Source of the DNA: Streptomyces himalayensis subsp. himalayensis
GTDB taxonomy: Bacteria; Actinomycetota; Actinomycetes; Streptomycetales; Streptomycetaceae
Direction: 5' to 3'
DNA: 64,000 bases
Assembly (NCBI RefSeq): GCF_013778455.1
Contig: NZ_JACEHE010000016.1
Span: forward strand, 124,001 to 188,000
Shown here: positions 43,203 to 51,458 of the stretch, piece after piece
Numbering within the stretch: the stretch's first letter is position 1
Layout: each line of letters opens with the position of its first letter
Position numbers and translations under genes: made by a program
Notes under the pieces: model-generated
The model's database searches: none
What the model was told of the DNA's origin: nothing
What the model saw: the letters and a program-made list of their open reading frames with translations, nothing else

Positions 43203-43277
43203 CGTTCCTGGGCCGGGGACCCAGTTCCGTTCCTGGGCCGGGGACCCAGTTCCTTTCCTGGGCCGGGGACCGAGGGC
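43203..43277. repeat. Three tandem 25-base repeats
   Basis: cgttcctgggccggggaccc plus agttc at 43203 and 43228, and a degenerate copy at 43253. Each unit holds an internal palindrome (ctgggccggggacccag). Located between adh and the VOC gene. Confidence 0.85.
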
Positions 43278-43399
43278 TCGCGCCGGACAGGAACTCGGCC
43301 GATCGACTGATGCCACAACCGGTCGGGCTGCCTAGCGTGGGAGGTGCCGAGAGGCAAGTCAGGCAAAGCCAACGGATGACACCCGGGGAGGCCTGCACG

Positions 43400-43789
43400 A
43401 TGTCCGTCGAGCTGAACCACACCATCGTCGCCGCGCACGACAAGAAGGCGTCGGCGCAGTTCCTCGCCGACCTCCTGGGACTGGACCCGAGCGCGCCGTT
43501 CGGCCCGTTCATCCCGGTCACCACGCACAACGGCGTCACGCTGGACTACATGGAGACCGAGGGCGAGATCGTCCCACAGCACTACGCGTTCCTGGTCTCC
43601 GAGGACGACTTCGACGCCATCTTCGCCCGCATCCGCGCCGCGGGACTCACGTACTGGGCGGACCCGTACCACCGCCGCGTCAACGAGATCAACAGGAACG
43701 ACGGCGGCCGTGGTACGTACTTCGACGATCCCAACGGGCACAAGATGGAGATACTGACGCGCCCGTACGGCAGCGGAGGCGCCGACTGA
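43400..43789 (+). CDS. VOC-family (glyoxalase/bleomycin-resistance fold) protein
   Basis: 129 residues; ggggagg is 8 bases upstream. Two beta-alpha-beta-beta-beta modules: SVELNHTIVAAHDKKASAQF and HYAFLVSEDDFDAIFARIRA, ending YFDDPNGHKMEILTRPYG, where the Glu of MEIL and the His in NHTIV are the usual metal ligands. Metal-dependent dioxygenase, lyase or binding protein for a small molecule; specificity cannot be read. Probably transcribed alone. Confidence 0.85.
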   Translation: MSVELNHTIVAAHDKKASAQFLADLLGLDPSAPFGPFIPVTTHNGVTLDYMETEGEIVPQHYAFLVSEDDFDAIFARIRAAGLTYWADPYHRRVNEINRNDGGRGTYFDDPNGHKMEILTRPYGSGGAD

Positions 43790-44326
43790 CGCCGCTACGG
43801 AGAAGGTCCAGGTGGAATTCTCCGTGAGTCGCCGGAAACGGACGGGAAAACGGAGTCCGAAACGGCTGACGCGTCATCCAATCCCGCAAATGATCCAGTT
43901 CGCAATGGCCCAGCCCCGCAACTGGTCCAATCCTGAACTGATCAATTCCGCAACCGAGGCGTTCCTGCAATCAGCGAGGCAGTCCCGCGGTCCCGGAATC
44001 CTGTAATTCTGGCCGGAATCCCGGCATGTCCGTCCCCCTCACGCCGTGATCTCGATTCTCGTGATCGCTCCAGTGATCCACGTATTCATGTGCGAACCGA
44101 AAATCAGTGGCCTTGATGGCCTGCCCGGGAGTCGGGTCGGATGCCGCCGGACGGGTGGTGGGAGAGCCAGTCCGTATGAACCTCGCGCGAGCCAGTCGGC
44201 CCAGTTCGGGAGGCTGGAGGGCCGACCGCCAAGTGGAAGCCCGAATGGTGCCTTCGAGCAGGTCGAAGCGGCGACGGCAGCTTTCGAGCTGATGGAACTG
44301 GTTTCGAGGCGACGGAAGTAAAGACA

Positions 44327-44370
44327 GCCCTTTCTGGCCCGTGGAATCGGCGTGAGCCCTTTCGGGCCCG
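44327..44370. repeat. Direct repeat AGCCCTTTCnGGCCCGT
   Basis: agccctttctggcccgt and agccctttcgggcccgt start about 25 bases apart, each able to form a small hairpin (GGGCCCG-type). Upstream of the Gln-rich gene. Confidence 0.5.
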
Positions 44371-44582
44371 TCGAAGTTGTTTCGAGTGAGCGTAACTCGG
44401 TTTCTAGATCGAAAAGTCCCGGTTCCACTGCCACTGGTGATGTGTTCGGCGGATGCGACGGTGATCCGGACGGGTGGCCTTTCCCTGGTGTCTCGGCCGG
44501 TCTGCCCGATTGCGGCGCAGCCCGACTCGATCTACCGTTCAAATGCCCCGAGAATCCGACGAATTACCCCGGGCTTGGGCGC

Positions 44583-44638
44583 TTGCCCCTGGTCGTATGC
44601 CTGTGGCCTTACGCCCGTGCTCTTATGCCCGTGGTCTT
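44583..44638 (+). repeat. Four tandem 14-base repeats upstream of the Gln-rich gene
   Basis: TTGCCCCTGGTCGT, ATGCCTGTGGCCTT, ACGCCCGTGCTCTT and ATGCCCGTGGTCTT follow without gaps, ending 45 bases before ATG 44683. Possible operator array or leader structure. Confidence 0.6.
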
Positions 44639-44682
44639 TTTCTGCGTTGGATTTTCAATCACATTCATCCCGCGGAGGATTC

Positions 44683-45180
44683 ATGTCCGTAATGACCGGT
44701 ACTCAGCCCCTGCAGCAGCAGCAGTTCGGCCAGCAAATGGGCGGCCAGCAGCAGATCGCGCAGGCGGTTCAGCAGGCAGTCCAGCAGGCCTGTCAGCAGG
44801 CTGCGCAGCAGGTCGCGCAGCGAGTACAGCAGACGTTCCAGCAGATCCAGCAGATCCAGCAGCAGCTCCAGCAGCAGCCGGGCCTCGCCCAGCAGGCGCA
44901 CCCGTACCTGGCGGTCGCGTTGCACCGCTCGCTGCACAGCGGCATCCGGCAGGCCGTTGAGCAGTCCGTGCAGCAGGCGCTGCCGACGGCGATCGTGTCG
45001 CTGCTCCAGCAGTCGCAGCAGCCCCAGCAGGGCATGGGCCAGCAGTGGGGCGGCGGGATCGGCCAGCAGGGCATGGGTCAGCAGTGGGGCGGCGGGTTCG
45101 GCCAGCAGCCGTACCAGCAGTACCAGCAGCCCGGCTTCGGCTTCGGCCAGATGGCGCAGCAGCCGTTCGGCATCGGCTGA
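44683..45180 (+). CDS. Glutamine-rich low-complexity protein
   Basis: 165 residues, 59 of them Gln (36%), nearly all CAG. gcggagg lies 4 bases before ATG 44683, which fixes the start in a longer open frame. Layout: N-terminal Gln/Gly head; residues about 22-68 a Gln-rich helix-prone segment with hydrophobic residues every three to four positions (IAQAVQQAVQQACQQAAQQ, one Cys); about 70-110 a more ordinary core (AHPYLAVALHRSLHSGIRQA); a C-terminal Gln/Gly/Trp/Tyr-rich tail with two GMGQQWGGG repeats. No signal peptide or membrane helix. Such composition favours self-assembly (prion-like or coiled coil). Function unknown; it heads a locus with a pseudo-subtilisin and an ABC exporter pair. Confidence 0.8.
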   Translation: MSVMTGTQPLQQQQFGQQMGGQQQIAQAVQQAVQQACQQAAQQVAQRVQQTFQQIQQIQQQLQQQPGLAQQAHPYLAVALHRSLHSGIRQAVEQSVQQALPTAIVSLLQQSQQPQQGMGQQWGGGIGQQGMGQQWGGGFGQQPYQQYQQPGFGFGQMAQQPFGIG

Positions 45181-45224
45181 CGCCTGGGCGGCAGTGTGCG
45201 GTGTGTCCGGAGCTTTCCGGGCAC

Positions 45225-45345
45225 ACCGCATCACCGTGGGAGCACGGGCCATGTGGGAGCACGAGTCGTCACCGTGGGAGCACGGGCCGCCCACTCGCGG
45301 ATCGGGAGCACAGAGAACGCCGGATCAGGAGCACAGGGAACGACA
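45225..45345. repeat. Degenerate GTGGGAGCACGGG repeats
   Basis: tcaccgtgggagcacgggcc occurs twice (around 45232 and 45268) with two or three degenerate copies of the gggagcac core after it. They fill the gap between the Gln-rich gene and the pseudo-subtilisin gene. Confidence 0.65.
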
Positions 45346-45368
45346 GAGGCGTGGTGAAGGTGGACGTG

Positions 45369-47147
45369 ATGGTCAAGAACAGGCCCGAAAACGGCAGTGA
45401 CAAGGAGTTCGGGGGTGAGGGGGCGGCCGGGTCCGGGCGCGCCGGCAAGGAGGAGGAGCCCGGCAAGAAGGGCGCCAGGTCACCGGTCTCCGTACGACCG
45501 CGACGCGAGCGGTACCTGGTGACGCCGCTGCCCCAGTACATGCTCCCGCCCGCGGTGGCCGAGCTCAGCATGGACGCGGTCTGCGAGCGGCTGGAGCGGA
45601 TGCCCGAGGTCAAGGTGGTCCGCAGACTCCAGCCCTCGGCGAAACTCGAGGGGGCCGGGCTCCGCCCCAACTGTCCCGAGATCGCGGTGGTCGAAGCAGC
45701 CGCGGACCAGGTGCCGGCGATGCGGTCGGTACACATCCACGTAGAGCCCGATCTGCTCCTGGGAGGCACCGGTCCGGCCCCCACGGCGACCGCGGGCGTC
45801 CTCCCGCTCAGCGACCCGGGGATGGTCGTACCGCTGGAACACGCGGTGGAGATCTCGCTGCGCGTCTGCGGCCCGGACGGCGAACCGCTGGCCGGGGCAG
45901 GGGTGTTCCTGATCGGATCGTCGTGGCCGGTCCAGGGCATCACCGGCGACGACGGAACGGCCACCATCGTGCTGGCCACGGAGACCCCGCAGTCCATCCA
46001 GGCCCTGTACGTCCGGCCCGCCGGCGGCTACGTCGACCGCTGGATCAACCGCCCGGACCTGTCGGTCACCGAGGAGAACCTGGTCACCCTCACACCGCTG
46101 GCGAAGGTGTACCCAGGTCTCGACGAACGGCAGCAGTACGGCTGGGGCCAGCAGGCCATGCGGCTGGACCGGCTGCCGCCGACGTTCCGCGCCTTCGGCA
46201 TCAAGGTCGCGATCATCGGCTCCGGCATCGCCACGGACCACATCGACCTCAAGGACCGGGTGCGCTCCGGGGCGGACCTCGTGGGCGGTACGGAACGGGG
46301 CTGGGCCCACGACATGGTCGGCACCGGCACCCATGCGGCGGGCATCATCGCCGCGGCGGACACGGGCACGGGCGTCATCGGCATCGCCGTCGACGCCCAG
46401 ATCGAGGCCTGCCAGGTGCTGCCGGGCGGCTGCTTCAGCGACCTGATCGCGGCGCTCGACCACTGCATCGAGAACGAGGTCGACATCGCCCACATCGCCG
46501 TGGCCACCCCGTACCCGTCGGCACTGGTCTCGCGCAAACTCGCCGACGCCCATGCCGCGGGGATCGCGTGCGTCGCCCCGGCGGGCGACACGGCAGGACC
46601 GGTCGCCTTCCCGGGCTCGCTGCCCACCGTCTTCACCGTCGGCGCGCTGGGCGCCTTCGGCTCCTACCCGCCCGACACCTCACAGGCCACCCACGCCGGC
46701 CCGCCCCTGACCCCCGAAGGCCTGTTCGCGGCGCGCTTCAGCTGCTTCGGCCCCGAGGTCGACGTGGCCGCCCCCGGCGTGGCGGTCCTGTCGTGCTCGC
46801 CGCACGGCGGATACGCGGCACTGGACGGCACCAGCACCGCTTCCGCCCACGTCGCAGGGCTCGCCGCCCTCGTACTCGCCCACCACGAGGACTTCCGCGG
46901 CGACCTGCCGCCGCGCGGACCCGTCCGGGTCCAGCACCTCTTCGACATCATCGCGTCGAGCTGCCGCCCCCTGGCCGCCCCCGGCACCCTGGAGGGCGCC
47001 CGCACCGGCCGCGGCCTCCCGGACGCCCTGGTCGCCCTCGGCCTGACCCCGGGAGTGCAACTCGCCCCGACCATGTCGGCCTATGCGCCCTCCATGGCCG
47101 GTTACGGGCCTGCCTCCATGGCGGGGTACGGGCCTTCGCCGTACTGA
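45369..47147 (+). CDS. Cytoplasmic subtilisin-fold protein with degenerate active site
   Basis: 592 residues; ATG 45369 has gaagg 8 bases upstream (several upstream GTGs are in frame). No signal peptide. Residues about 1-45 are Lys/Glu/Gly-rich; about 50-145 an alpha/beta region; about 155-230 an Ig/carboxypeptidase-regulatory-like beta module (EISLRVCGPDGEPLAGAGVF); about 270-560 an S8 fold. The catalytic Asp is Gly284 (AIIGSGIATDH), the catalytic His is Thr319 (VGTGTHAAGI), and the oxyanion Asn is Asp407 (APAGDTAG); only Ser489 (DGTSTASAHVAG) remains. The end repeats MAGYGP. A binding or scaffolding role, not proteolysis, is likely. Confidence 0.85.
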   Translation: MVKNRPENGSDKEFGGEGAAGSGRAGKEEEPGKKGARSPVSVRPRRERYLVTPLPQYMLPPAVAELSMDAVCERLERMPEVKVVRRLQPSAKLEGAGLRPNCPEIAVVEAAADQVPAMRSVHIHVEPDLLLGGTGPAPTATAGVLPLSDPGMVVPLEHAVEISLRVCGPDGEPLAGAGVFLIGSSWPVQGITGDDGTATIVLATETPQSIQALYVRPAGGYVDRWINRPDLSVTEENLVTLTPLAKVYPGLDERQQYGWGQQAMRLDRLPPTFRAFGIKVAIIGSGIATDHIDLKDRVRSGADLVGGTERGWAHDMVGTGTHAAGIIAAADTGTGVIGIAVDAQIEACQVLPGGCFSDLIAALDHCIENEVDIAHIAVATPYPSALVSRKLADAHAAGIACVAPAGDTAGPVAFPGSLPTVFTVGALGAFGSYPPDTSQATHAGPPLTPEGLFAARFSCFGPEVDVAAPGVAVLSCSPHGGYAALDGTSTASAHVAGLAALVLAHHEDFRGDLPPRGPVRVQHLFDIIASSCRPLAAPGTLEGARTGRGLPDALVALGLTPGVQLAPTMSAYAPSMAGYGPASMAGYGPSPY

Positions 47148-47255
47148 GGCCGACCGAGGCCGACCGAGGCCGACCGAAGGTCGGACCAATATCGGACCAA
47201 GATAGATCGGACCAAAATCGGACCAAGATCGGACCAAGATCGACAAGATCGGACC
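47146..47255 (+). repeat. 10- and 11-base tandem repeats after the pseudo-subtilisin gene
   Basis: gaggccgacc is repeated three times from the stop codon on, then about six copies of an atcggaccaa-type unit follow (47178-47255), the last ones AT-richer than the surroundings. Confidence 0.8.
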
Positions 47256-47264
47256 CAGAGAATC

Positions 47265-47313
47265 CCGAGCGGTGCCCGTCCCCCGGAGAACGTGGGTGAG
47301 GGGCACCGCTCGG
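47265..47313 (+). terminator. Terminator hairpin before the ABC exporter genes
   Basis: CCGAGCGGTGCCC (47265-47277) pairs with GGGCACCGCTCGG (47301-47313); 13 bp, long loop. It suggests the exporter pair has its own promoter. Confidence 0.8.
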
Positions 47314-47346
47314 CCTTGTGCCGAAACTTTCGGGGAAATGAGGCAC

Positions 47347-47376
47347 CTTGACGGGCTCTGTGCGCGCTGGATGCAA
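47347..47376 (+). promoter_or_regulatory. Candidate promoter of the ABC exporter operon
   Basis: TTGACG (47347-47352), 18-base spacer, TGCAAT (47371-47376), about 75 bases before the GTG start. Confidence 0.4.
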
Positions 47377-47453
47377 TGTGCAGGATTACGGAGATCGCGA
47401 CGGCGCCAGACAGCACGGCGAATTCGTGTCAGTCAGTACGAAGGGATCCTGCT

Positions 47454-49286
47454 GTGGGGGACACGCTCCGTCTGCTTCGGTTGCTGTGGTCCGCCGGAAA
47501 GGGAACCGCGGTCGTCATCGCCGTGATCCGGCTGGCTGAGAGGCTCATTCCGGCGGCCACCGCCACGGTGCTGGCCCTGCTGGTGAGCCGGGTGACAGCG
47601 CTCGGCAGCACCGGGGAGATCGGCGCGGCGTTGCTGCCGCTGGCGGGGTTCGGCGTGGTGCTGCTGGTGGGGCACGCCGCGGAGGCCGTGACGGAGCCCC
47701 TGTCCTACCTGGTGCAGCAGCGGATCGACGGGGCGCACCGCGCGAAGGTGACCCGCCTGACGGCGAGCAGCCCGACCATCGACCTCCTCGAGCAGCCCGA
47801 GGCGCAGCGCCTGATCCGGCAGGCCAAAGCGGACCCCGACGAGTTCTCGCAGCGCACCCCCGGGCAGGCCGCGCTGGCGCAGCTCGACCAGGTGGCGGAT
47901 GCCGTGGGAGTGGCCGCCGCCTGCGTGGTGGTCGCCCAGTTCGCCTGGTGGCTGGTGCCGTTGCTGCTGATCCCCGCGTTCCTCAACGCGCGGCTGCGCT
48001 ACCGGGGGCGGATGGAATTCATCCAGCTCTGGCGGTCCCAACTCGACGTGATGGTACGGGTCGAGCGCTGGGAGGAGACCCTGGCCTCGGCGGGCGTGGG
48101 CAAGGACCTGCGGGTCTTCGGTCTCGGCGACTGGGCGGTGCGCAGGCTCCATCAGCAGCACGTGGCCCGCACCGAGCCCCAGTTCGCCGTGTGGAAGCGC
48201 AATCTCCGCGGCCAGTTGCGGTCCCTTCTGCTGGTGGTGCCACCTCTGCTGATCGGGTTCACGGCGGTGGCGGCGCTCACCGTGGACGGGCACGGGTCGG
48301 TCGCGACAGCGACCGCGGCGCTGACGGCGGGGGCGTCGCTGTTCATGATGATCGACCTGGGGTACACCGTCCTCACGCGGCTGTCGGGGCTTGAAGCCCT
48401 CAAGGCGTACGACGAGTTGGCGGAGCTCCTCACGAAGGACACCGGGCGTCCCGCATCACCGCCTGTCACTGATCCCGGCTCGTCGAGCCTGGTCCGTTTC
48501 GAGGAGGTCGGCTTCACCTACCCGGGGACGACACGCGCCGTACTCGACGGACTCGACCTGGAGATCCGCCCCGGCGAGCTGCTCGCGATCGTCGGGCTCA
48601 ACGGCGCGGGCAAGTCCACCCTGATCAAACTGCTCGCCGGACTGTACGAGCCGACCAGCGGGCGCATCCTCGTCGGCGGCGGCCGTGAGATGTCCGAGCT
48701 GGGGGTGCAGGCCTGGCGGGAGCGGATCTCCGTCGTCTTCCAGGACTTCGTCAAGTACGAGCTGTCGGCCGCCGACAACGTCACCCTCGGGCGACCCGGC
48801 GTCGTACCGGACAAGGCCGTGCTGGAGGCGGCGGCCCGGGACGCCGGTCTGGGGCCGGTCCTCGACCGCCTCCCCGACGGCTGGCAGACGCCGCTGGCCC
48901 GCTCGCGCACCGGCGGCGTGGACCTCTCCGGCGGCCAGTGGCAGCAGGTCGTGCTGACCCGGGCGCTGTACGCCCTGCGTACGGGCGCGGAGCTCCTCGT
49001 CCTCGACGAACCGACCGCCCACCTCGATGTCCGCACCGAGTTCGAGGTCTTCCAGCGGCTCGCCGAACAGCGCGCCGAGGCCGGTGTCGTACTGATCTCG
49101 CACCGCCTGTCGACGGTGCGTCAGGCGGACCGGATCGTGCTGCTCGACGGAGGCCGGATCACCGAGTCGGGCACCCACGACGAGCTGATCGCGCTGGACG
49201 GCAGCTACGCGAAGCTGTTCGCGATCCAGGCCGAGCGCTTCCAGCAGGGCTACCAGGACGCGATCGAGGAGGGCGAACTGCTGTGA
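47454..49286 (+). CDS. ABC exporter half-transporter 1 (membrane plus ATPase domain)
   Basis: 610 residues from GTG 47454 (aaggga 7 bases upstream). Membrane domain about 20-320 with five or six helices (LIPAATATVLALLVSRVTAL, LPLAGFGVVLLVGHAAEAV, VAAACVVVAQFAWWLVPLLL and others). Nucleotide domain from about 350: Walker A GLNGAGKST, Q-loop VFQDFVKYELSAADNVTLG, signature LSGGQWQQVVLTRAL, Walker B LLVLDEPTAHLD, switch ISHRLST. No peptidase C39 domain. Type IV exporter architecture, as for peptide and natural-product exporters. GTGA overlap with the next gene suggests a heterodimer. Confidence 0.92.
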   Translation: MGDTLRLLRLLWSAGKGTAVVIAVIRLAERLIPAATATVLALLVSRVTALGSTGEIGAALLPLAGFGVVLLVGHAAEAVTEPLSYLVQQRIDGAHRAKVTRLTASSPTIDLLEQPEAQRLIRQAKADPDEFSQRTPGQAALAQLDQVADAVGVAAACVVVAQFAWWLVPLLLIPAFLNARLRYRGRMEFIQLWRSQLDVMVRVERWEETLASAGVGKDLRVFGLGDWAVRRLHQQHVARTEPQFAVWKRNLRGQLRSLLLVVPPLLIGFTAVAALTVDGHGSVATATAALTAGASLFMMIDLGYTVLTRLSGLEALKAYDELAELLTKDTGRPASPPVTDPGSSSLVRFEEVGFTYPGTTRAVLDGLDLEIRPGELLAIVGLNGAGKSTLIKLLAGLYEPTSGRILVGGGREMSELGVQAWRERISVVFQDFVKYELSAADNVTLGRPGVVPDKAVLEAAARDAGLGPVLDRLPDGWQTPLARSRTGGVDLSGGQWQQVVLTRALYALRTGAELLVLDEPTAHLDVRTEFEVFQRLAEQRAEAGVVLISHRLSTVRQADRIVLLDGGRITESGTHDELIALDGSYAKLFAIQAERFQQGYQDAIEEGELL

Positions 49287-51073
49287 GGCGCTACCTGGAC
49301 CTGTGGGCCGAGATGCTGAGGATCTGCTGGCGGCGGGCCCCGGGCGCCACGGCCGCGCTCTTCGGTCTCTGCGCCCTGAGCATCGCGGCCGCCGCCGGGA
49401 TCGCCCTGTCGCTGCGCGCCGTGATCGACGGCAGCGTCCACGGAGCGCTGGGCACGGCCGTTGTGGGGGCCTGCGGGGTGGCTCTCTCCCACGGCGCGAC
49501 CGCGGTGTTCCAGGCGACGATCGTGGACCTGTTCCTGCTGCTGGCGGACGAGACCGACCTGGAGCTGCGTCCGCGGATCTACGGCTGGATCGCCGGGATC
49601 GAGGGGCTCGACCACCTGGAGCGCACCGACTTCCTGGACCGGCTGGAGGGAGCACGCAACAACACCTGGCAGCTGTGCACCAGCCTGTGGGACACAGTCC
49701 TGGCCGTCCACGCCGCACTGAAACTGGGCGCCACCCTTCTCATCCTGGGCACCGTGAGCCCCTGGCTGCTGTTCCTCCTGCCGTTCGCCGCGCTCCCGTT
49801 GTGGTTCGACCACCGCGGCAAGCAGGCGGTGGTGGAGGCCGAGACCGGCACCGCCGAGGCGTTCCGGCTGCAGCGCCACCTCTTCCAGCTCGGCACCCGC
49901 GCCGACAGCGGCAAGGACATCCGCGTTGCGGGCGCCGGCGAGGAGATCGCCCGCAGGCAGGCGGCCGCCTGGGACGAGGGGGCACACCTGCGCTACCGGG
50001 CGCGGGTGCGTGCCGCGTGGTGGAAGTTCTGCGGCTGGGTGGTGTTCGCCTGCGGTTTCGTCGGAGGGCTCGCGCTGGTCGTGTACGGGGCGGCGCACGG
50101 CCACGCCACGGCGGGCGACGTGGTGATGGCGGTCACCGTCGCGTCCGGCCTGCGGCAGACCGTGCAGGCGGTGGTCGGCTCCACGGCGAACACGCTCGGC
50201 ACGCGGACGGCCCTCGAGTCGTACTTCTGGCTGCGGGACTACGCCGCCGCCGAGACGGCCCGCACGACGGGCACCGCCTTCGCCCCCGCCCGCCTGGACA
50301 AGGGCCTCGCCTTCGACCACGTCTCCTACCGCTACCCAGGCACGGACCGCCTCGCCCTCGACGACGTGAGCATCCACATCCCGGCCGGGACCGTGGTCGC
50401 GATCGTCGGCGAGTACGGATCGGGGAAGACCACCCTGGTGAAGCTGCTCGTCAAGTTCTACCGGCCGGACACGGGCCGCATCACCCTCGACGGCACGGAC
50501 CTCGCCGACCTGGACACCGCCAACTGGCGCACCCGCATCAGCGCCGCCTTCCAGGACTTCGGACGCCTGGAGACCACTTTCGCCGAGGGCGTCGGCCTCG
50601 GCGACCTGCCCCACCTCAACGACCGCGAACGCATCACCCGCGCAGTACGGGACGCCGACGCCTCGACTCTCGTGGAGCGGCTGCCCGAGGGCCTGGACAC
50701 CCAACTGGGCCGAGAACTCGGCGGCGTCGACCTGTCCGAGGGCCAGTGGCAGCGGGTCGCCCTCGCCCGTTCGGCGATGCGCGACGATCCCCTGCTCTTC
50801 GTACTCGACGAGCCCACCGCATCCCTCGACGCCCCCAGCGAACACGCCATCTTCGAACGGCAGATGGCACGGGCACGCCGACTGGCCGAGCAGACCGGGG
50901 CGATCACCGTGATCGTCTCGCACCGCTTCTCCACGGTGACCGGCGCGGACCTGATCCTCGTCCTCGACGGGGGCCGCCTGGTCGAGTCCGGCACCCACGC
51001 CGAGCTGAGCGCTGTCGAGGGGGGCCGGTACGCGGACCTGTACGGGATCCAGGAGGCGGCGTACAACACCTGA
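49283..51073 (+). CDS. ABC exporter half-transporter 2
   Basis: 596 residues, GTG 49283 overlapping the previous stop. Six-helix domain (AALFGLCALSIAAAAGIALS, LGATLLILGTVSPWLLFLLP, FCGWVVFACGFVGGLALVVY and others), then Walker A GEYGSGKTT, Q-loop AFQDFGRLETTFAEGVGLG, signature LSEGQWQRVALARSA (Glu where Gly is common), Walker B LLFVLDEPTASLD and switch VSHRFST. Paired with the preceding gene it should form a heterodimeric exporter. Substrate unknown; the Gln-rich protein, a peptide or a lipid-linked compound are all open. Confidence 0.92.
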   Translation: MRRYLDLWAEMLRICWRRAPGATAALFGLCALSIAAAAGIALSLRAVIDGSVHGALGTAVVGACGVALSHGATAVFQATIVDLFLLLADETDLELRPRIYGWIAGIEGLDHLERTDFLDRLEGARNNTWQLCTSLWDTVLAVHAALKLGATLLILGTVSPWLLFLLPFAALPLWFDHRGKQAVVEAETGTAEAFRLQRHLFQLGTRADSGKDIRVAGAGEEIARRQAAAWDEGAHLRYRARVRAAWWKFCGWVVFACGFVGGLALVVYGAAHGHATAGDVVMAVTVASGLRQTVQAVVGSTANTLGTRTALESYFWLRDYAAAETARTTGTAFAPARLDKGLAFDHVSYRYPGTDRLALDDVSIHIPAGTVVAIVGEYGSGKTTLVKLLVKFYRPDTGRITLDGTDLADLDTANWRTRISAAFQDFGRLETTFAEGVGLGDLPHLNDRERITRAVRDADASTLVERLPEGLDTQLGRELGGVDLSEGQWQRVALARSAMRDDPLLFVLDEPTASLDAPSEHAIFERQMARARRLAEQTGAITVIVSHRFSTVTGADLILVLDGGRLVESGTHAELSAVEGGRYADLYGIQEAAYNT

Positions 51074-51083
51074 CGAGAGCGGG

Positions 51084-51130
51084 TCAGCCCTCGGCCTTCG
51101 CGACACCGACCGGGCAGGAGCCGCCGGTCC
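51084..51130 (-). pseudogene. Scrap of an msrA 3' end
   Basis: Minus-strand frame reads GPTGGSCPVGVAKAEG-like sequence (TGGSCPVGVAKAEG then TGA), matching the C-terminus of MsrA (GGTGVSCPIGVAPAPE in the intact gene 900 bases away). Only about 15 codons remain. It may mark where the accessory block inserted next to msrA. Confidence 0.5.
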
Positions 51131-51185
51131 TACGAGGCGCTCGTGCCAGGTAACCCCTGACGCGAGAGCCGTTCAGTCGTGATGG

Positions 51186-51458
51186 CTACAGCGTGTCGAA
51201 TGGGGGCACGATGCGGACGATGATGATCAGCGGGTCGCGTGGTGCCACCAGGAAGTAGAACCAGCCGCCGGCGGCGTCCATGCGGCGTAGACCGCCCGGT
51301 CGGGGGCCGTGGCCGAGGTCGCTGACGTCGATGCCTGTACTGGCAAGGTCGACGAGCTGGCCGGCCAGACGTTCCACTTCCGCCACGACGTGAACGGGGA
51401 CGCCGCCCACCACATGGGCGTGGTCGGGGTCGTACTCCCAGCGCCAGTCCGTGCTCAC
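51186..51458 (-). CDS. RelE/ParE-like small protein, partner of the DUF6247-like gene
   Basis: 90 residues from GTG 51458, which overlaps the upstream stop as GTGA. It begins STDWRWEYDPDHAHVVGGVP, then VVAEVERLAGQLVDLASTG, LGHGPRPGGLRRMDAAGGW and the hydrophobic end FYFLVAPRDPLIIIVRIVPP. The order helix, basic GLRR turn, terminal beta strands fits the RelE-like toxin fold, but no catalytic residues are certain. A frameshifted homologue lies at 36.7 kb. With the upstream gene it forms a toxin-antitoxin-like pair; this is inference. Confidence 0.7.
   Translation of the reverse strand: MSTDWRWEYDPDHAHVVGGVPVHVVAEVERLAGQLVDLASTGIDVSDLGHGPRPGGLRRMDAAGGWFYFLVAPRDPLIIIVRIVPPFDTL

Larger units (their letters stand above)
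43790..44682. other. Long gene-poor leader region before the Gln-rich gene
   Basis: 893 bases of clearly lower GC and atypical codon use. It holds a weak small frame (GTG 43812 to 44006, 64 codons, gaagg upstream, poor third positions), another unsupported frame 44046-44321, two ~25-base repeats at 44327-44370 and four 14-base repeats at 44583-44638. It may be a long untranslated leader, a transferred segment or decayed coding sequence. Nothing here can be called a gene with confidence. Confidence 0.45.

Noticed and set aside
43203..43277. 25-base repeats as a CRISPR array
   Set aside because: No spacers between units and no cas genes.
43812..44006. 64-codon frame as a RiPP precursor for the exporter locus
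   Set aside because: An SD-like gaagg exists, but third-position GC is low, there is no leader/core pattern and it is nearly 4 kb from the exporter genes. Kept only as a possibility in the region note.
45369..47147. Calling this protein an active S8 protease
   Set aside because: Three of the four key residues are changed.
36435..51130. Integrative element with defined attachment sites
   Set aside because: Region is accessory in content, but no integrase, tRNA target or flanking direct repeat was found.
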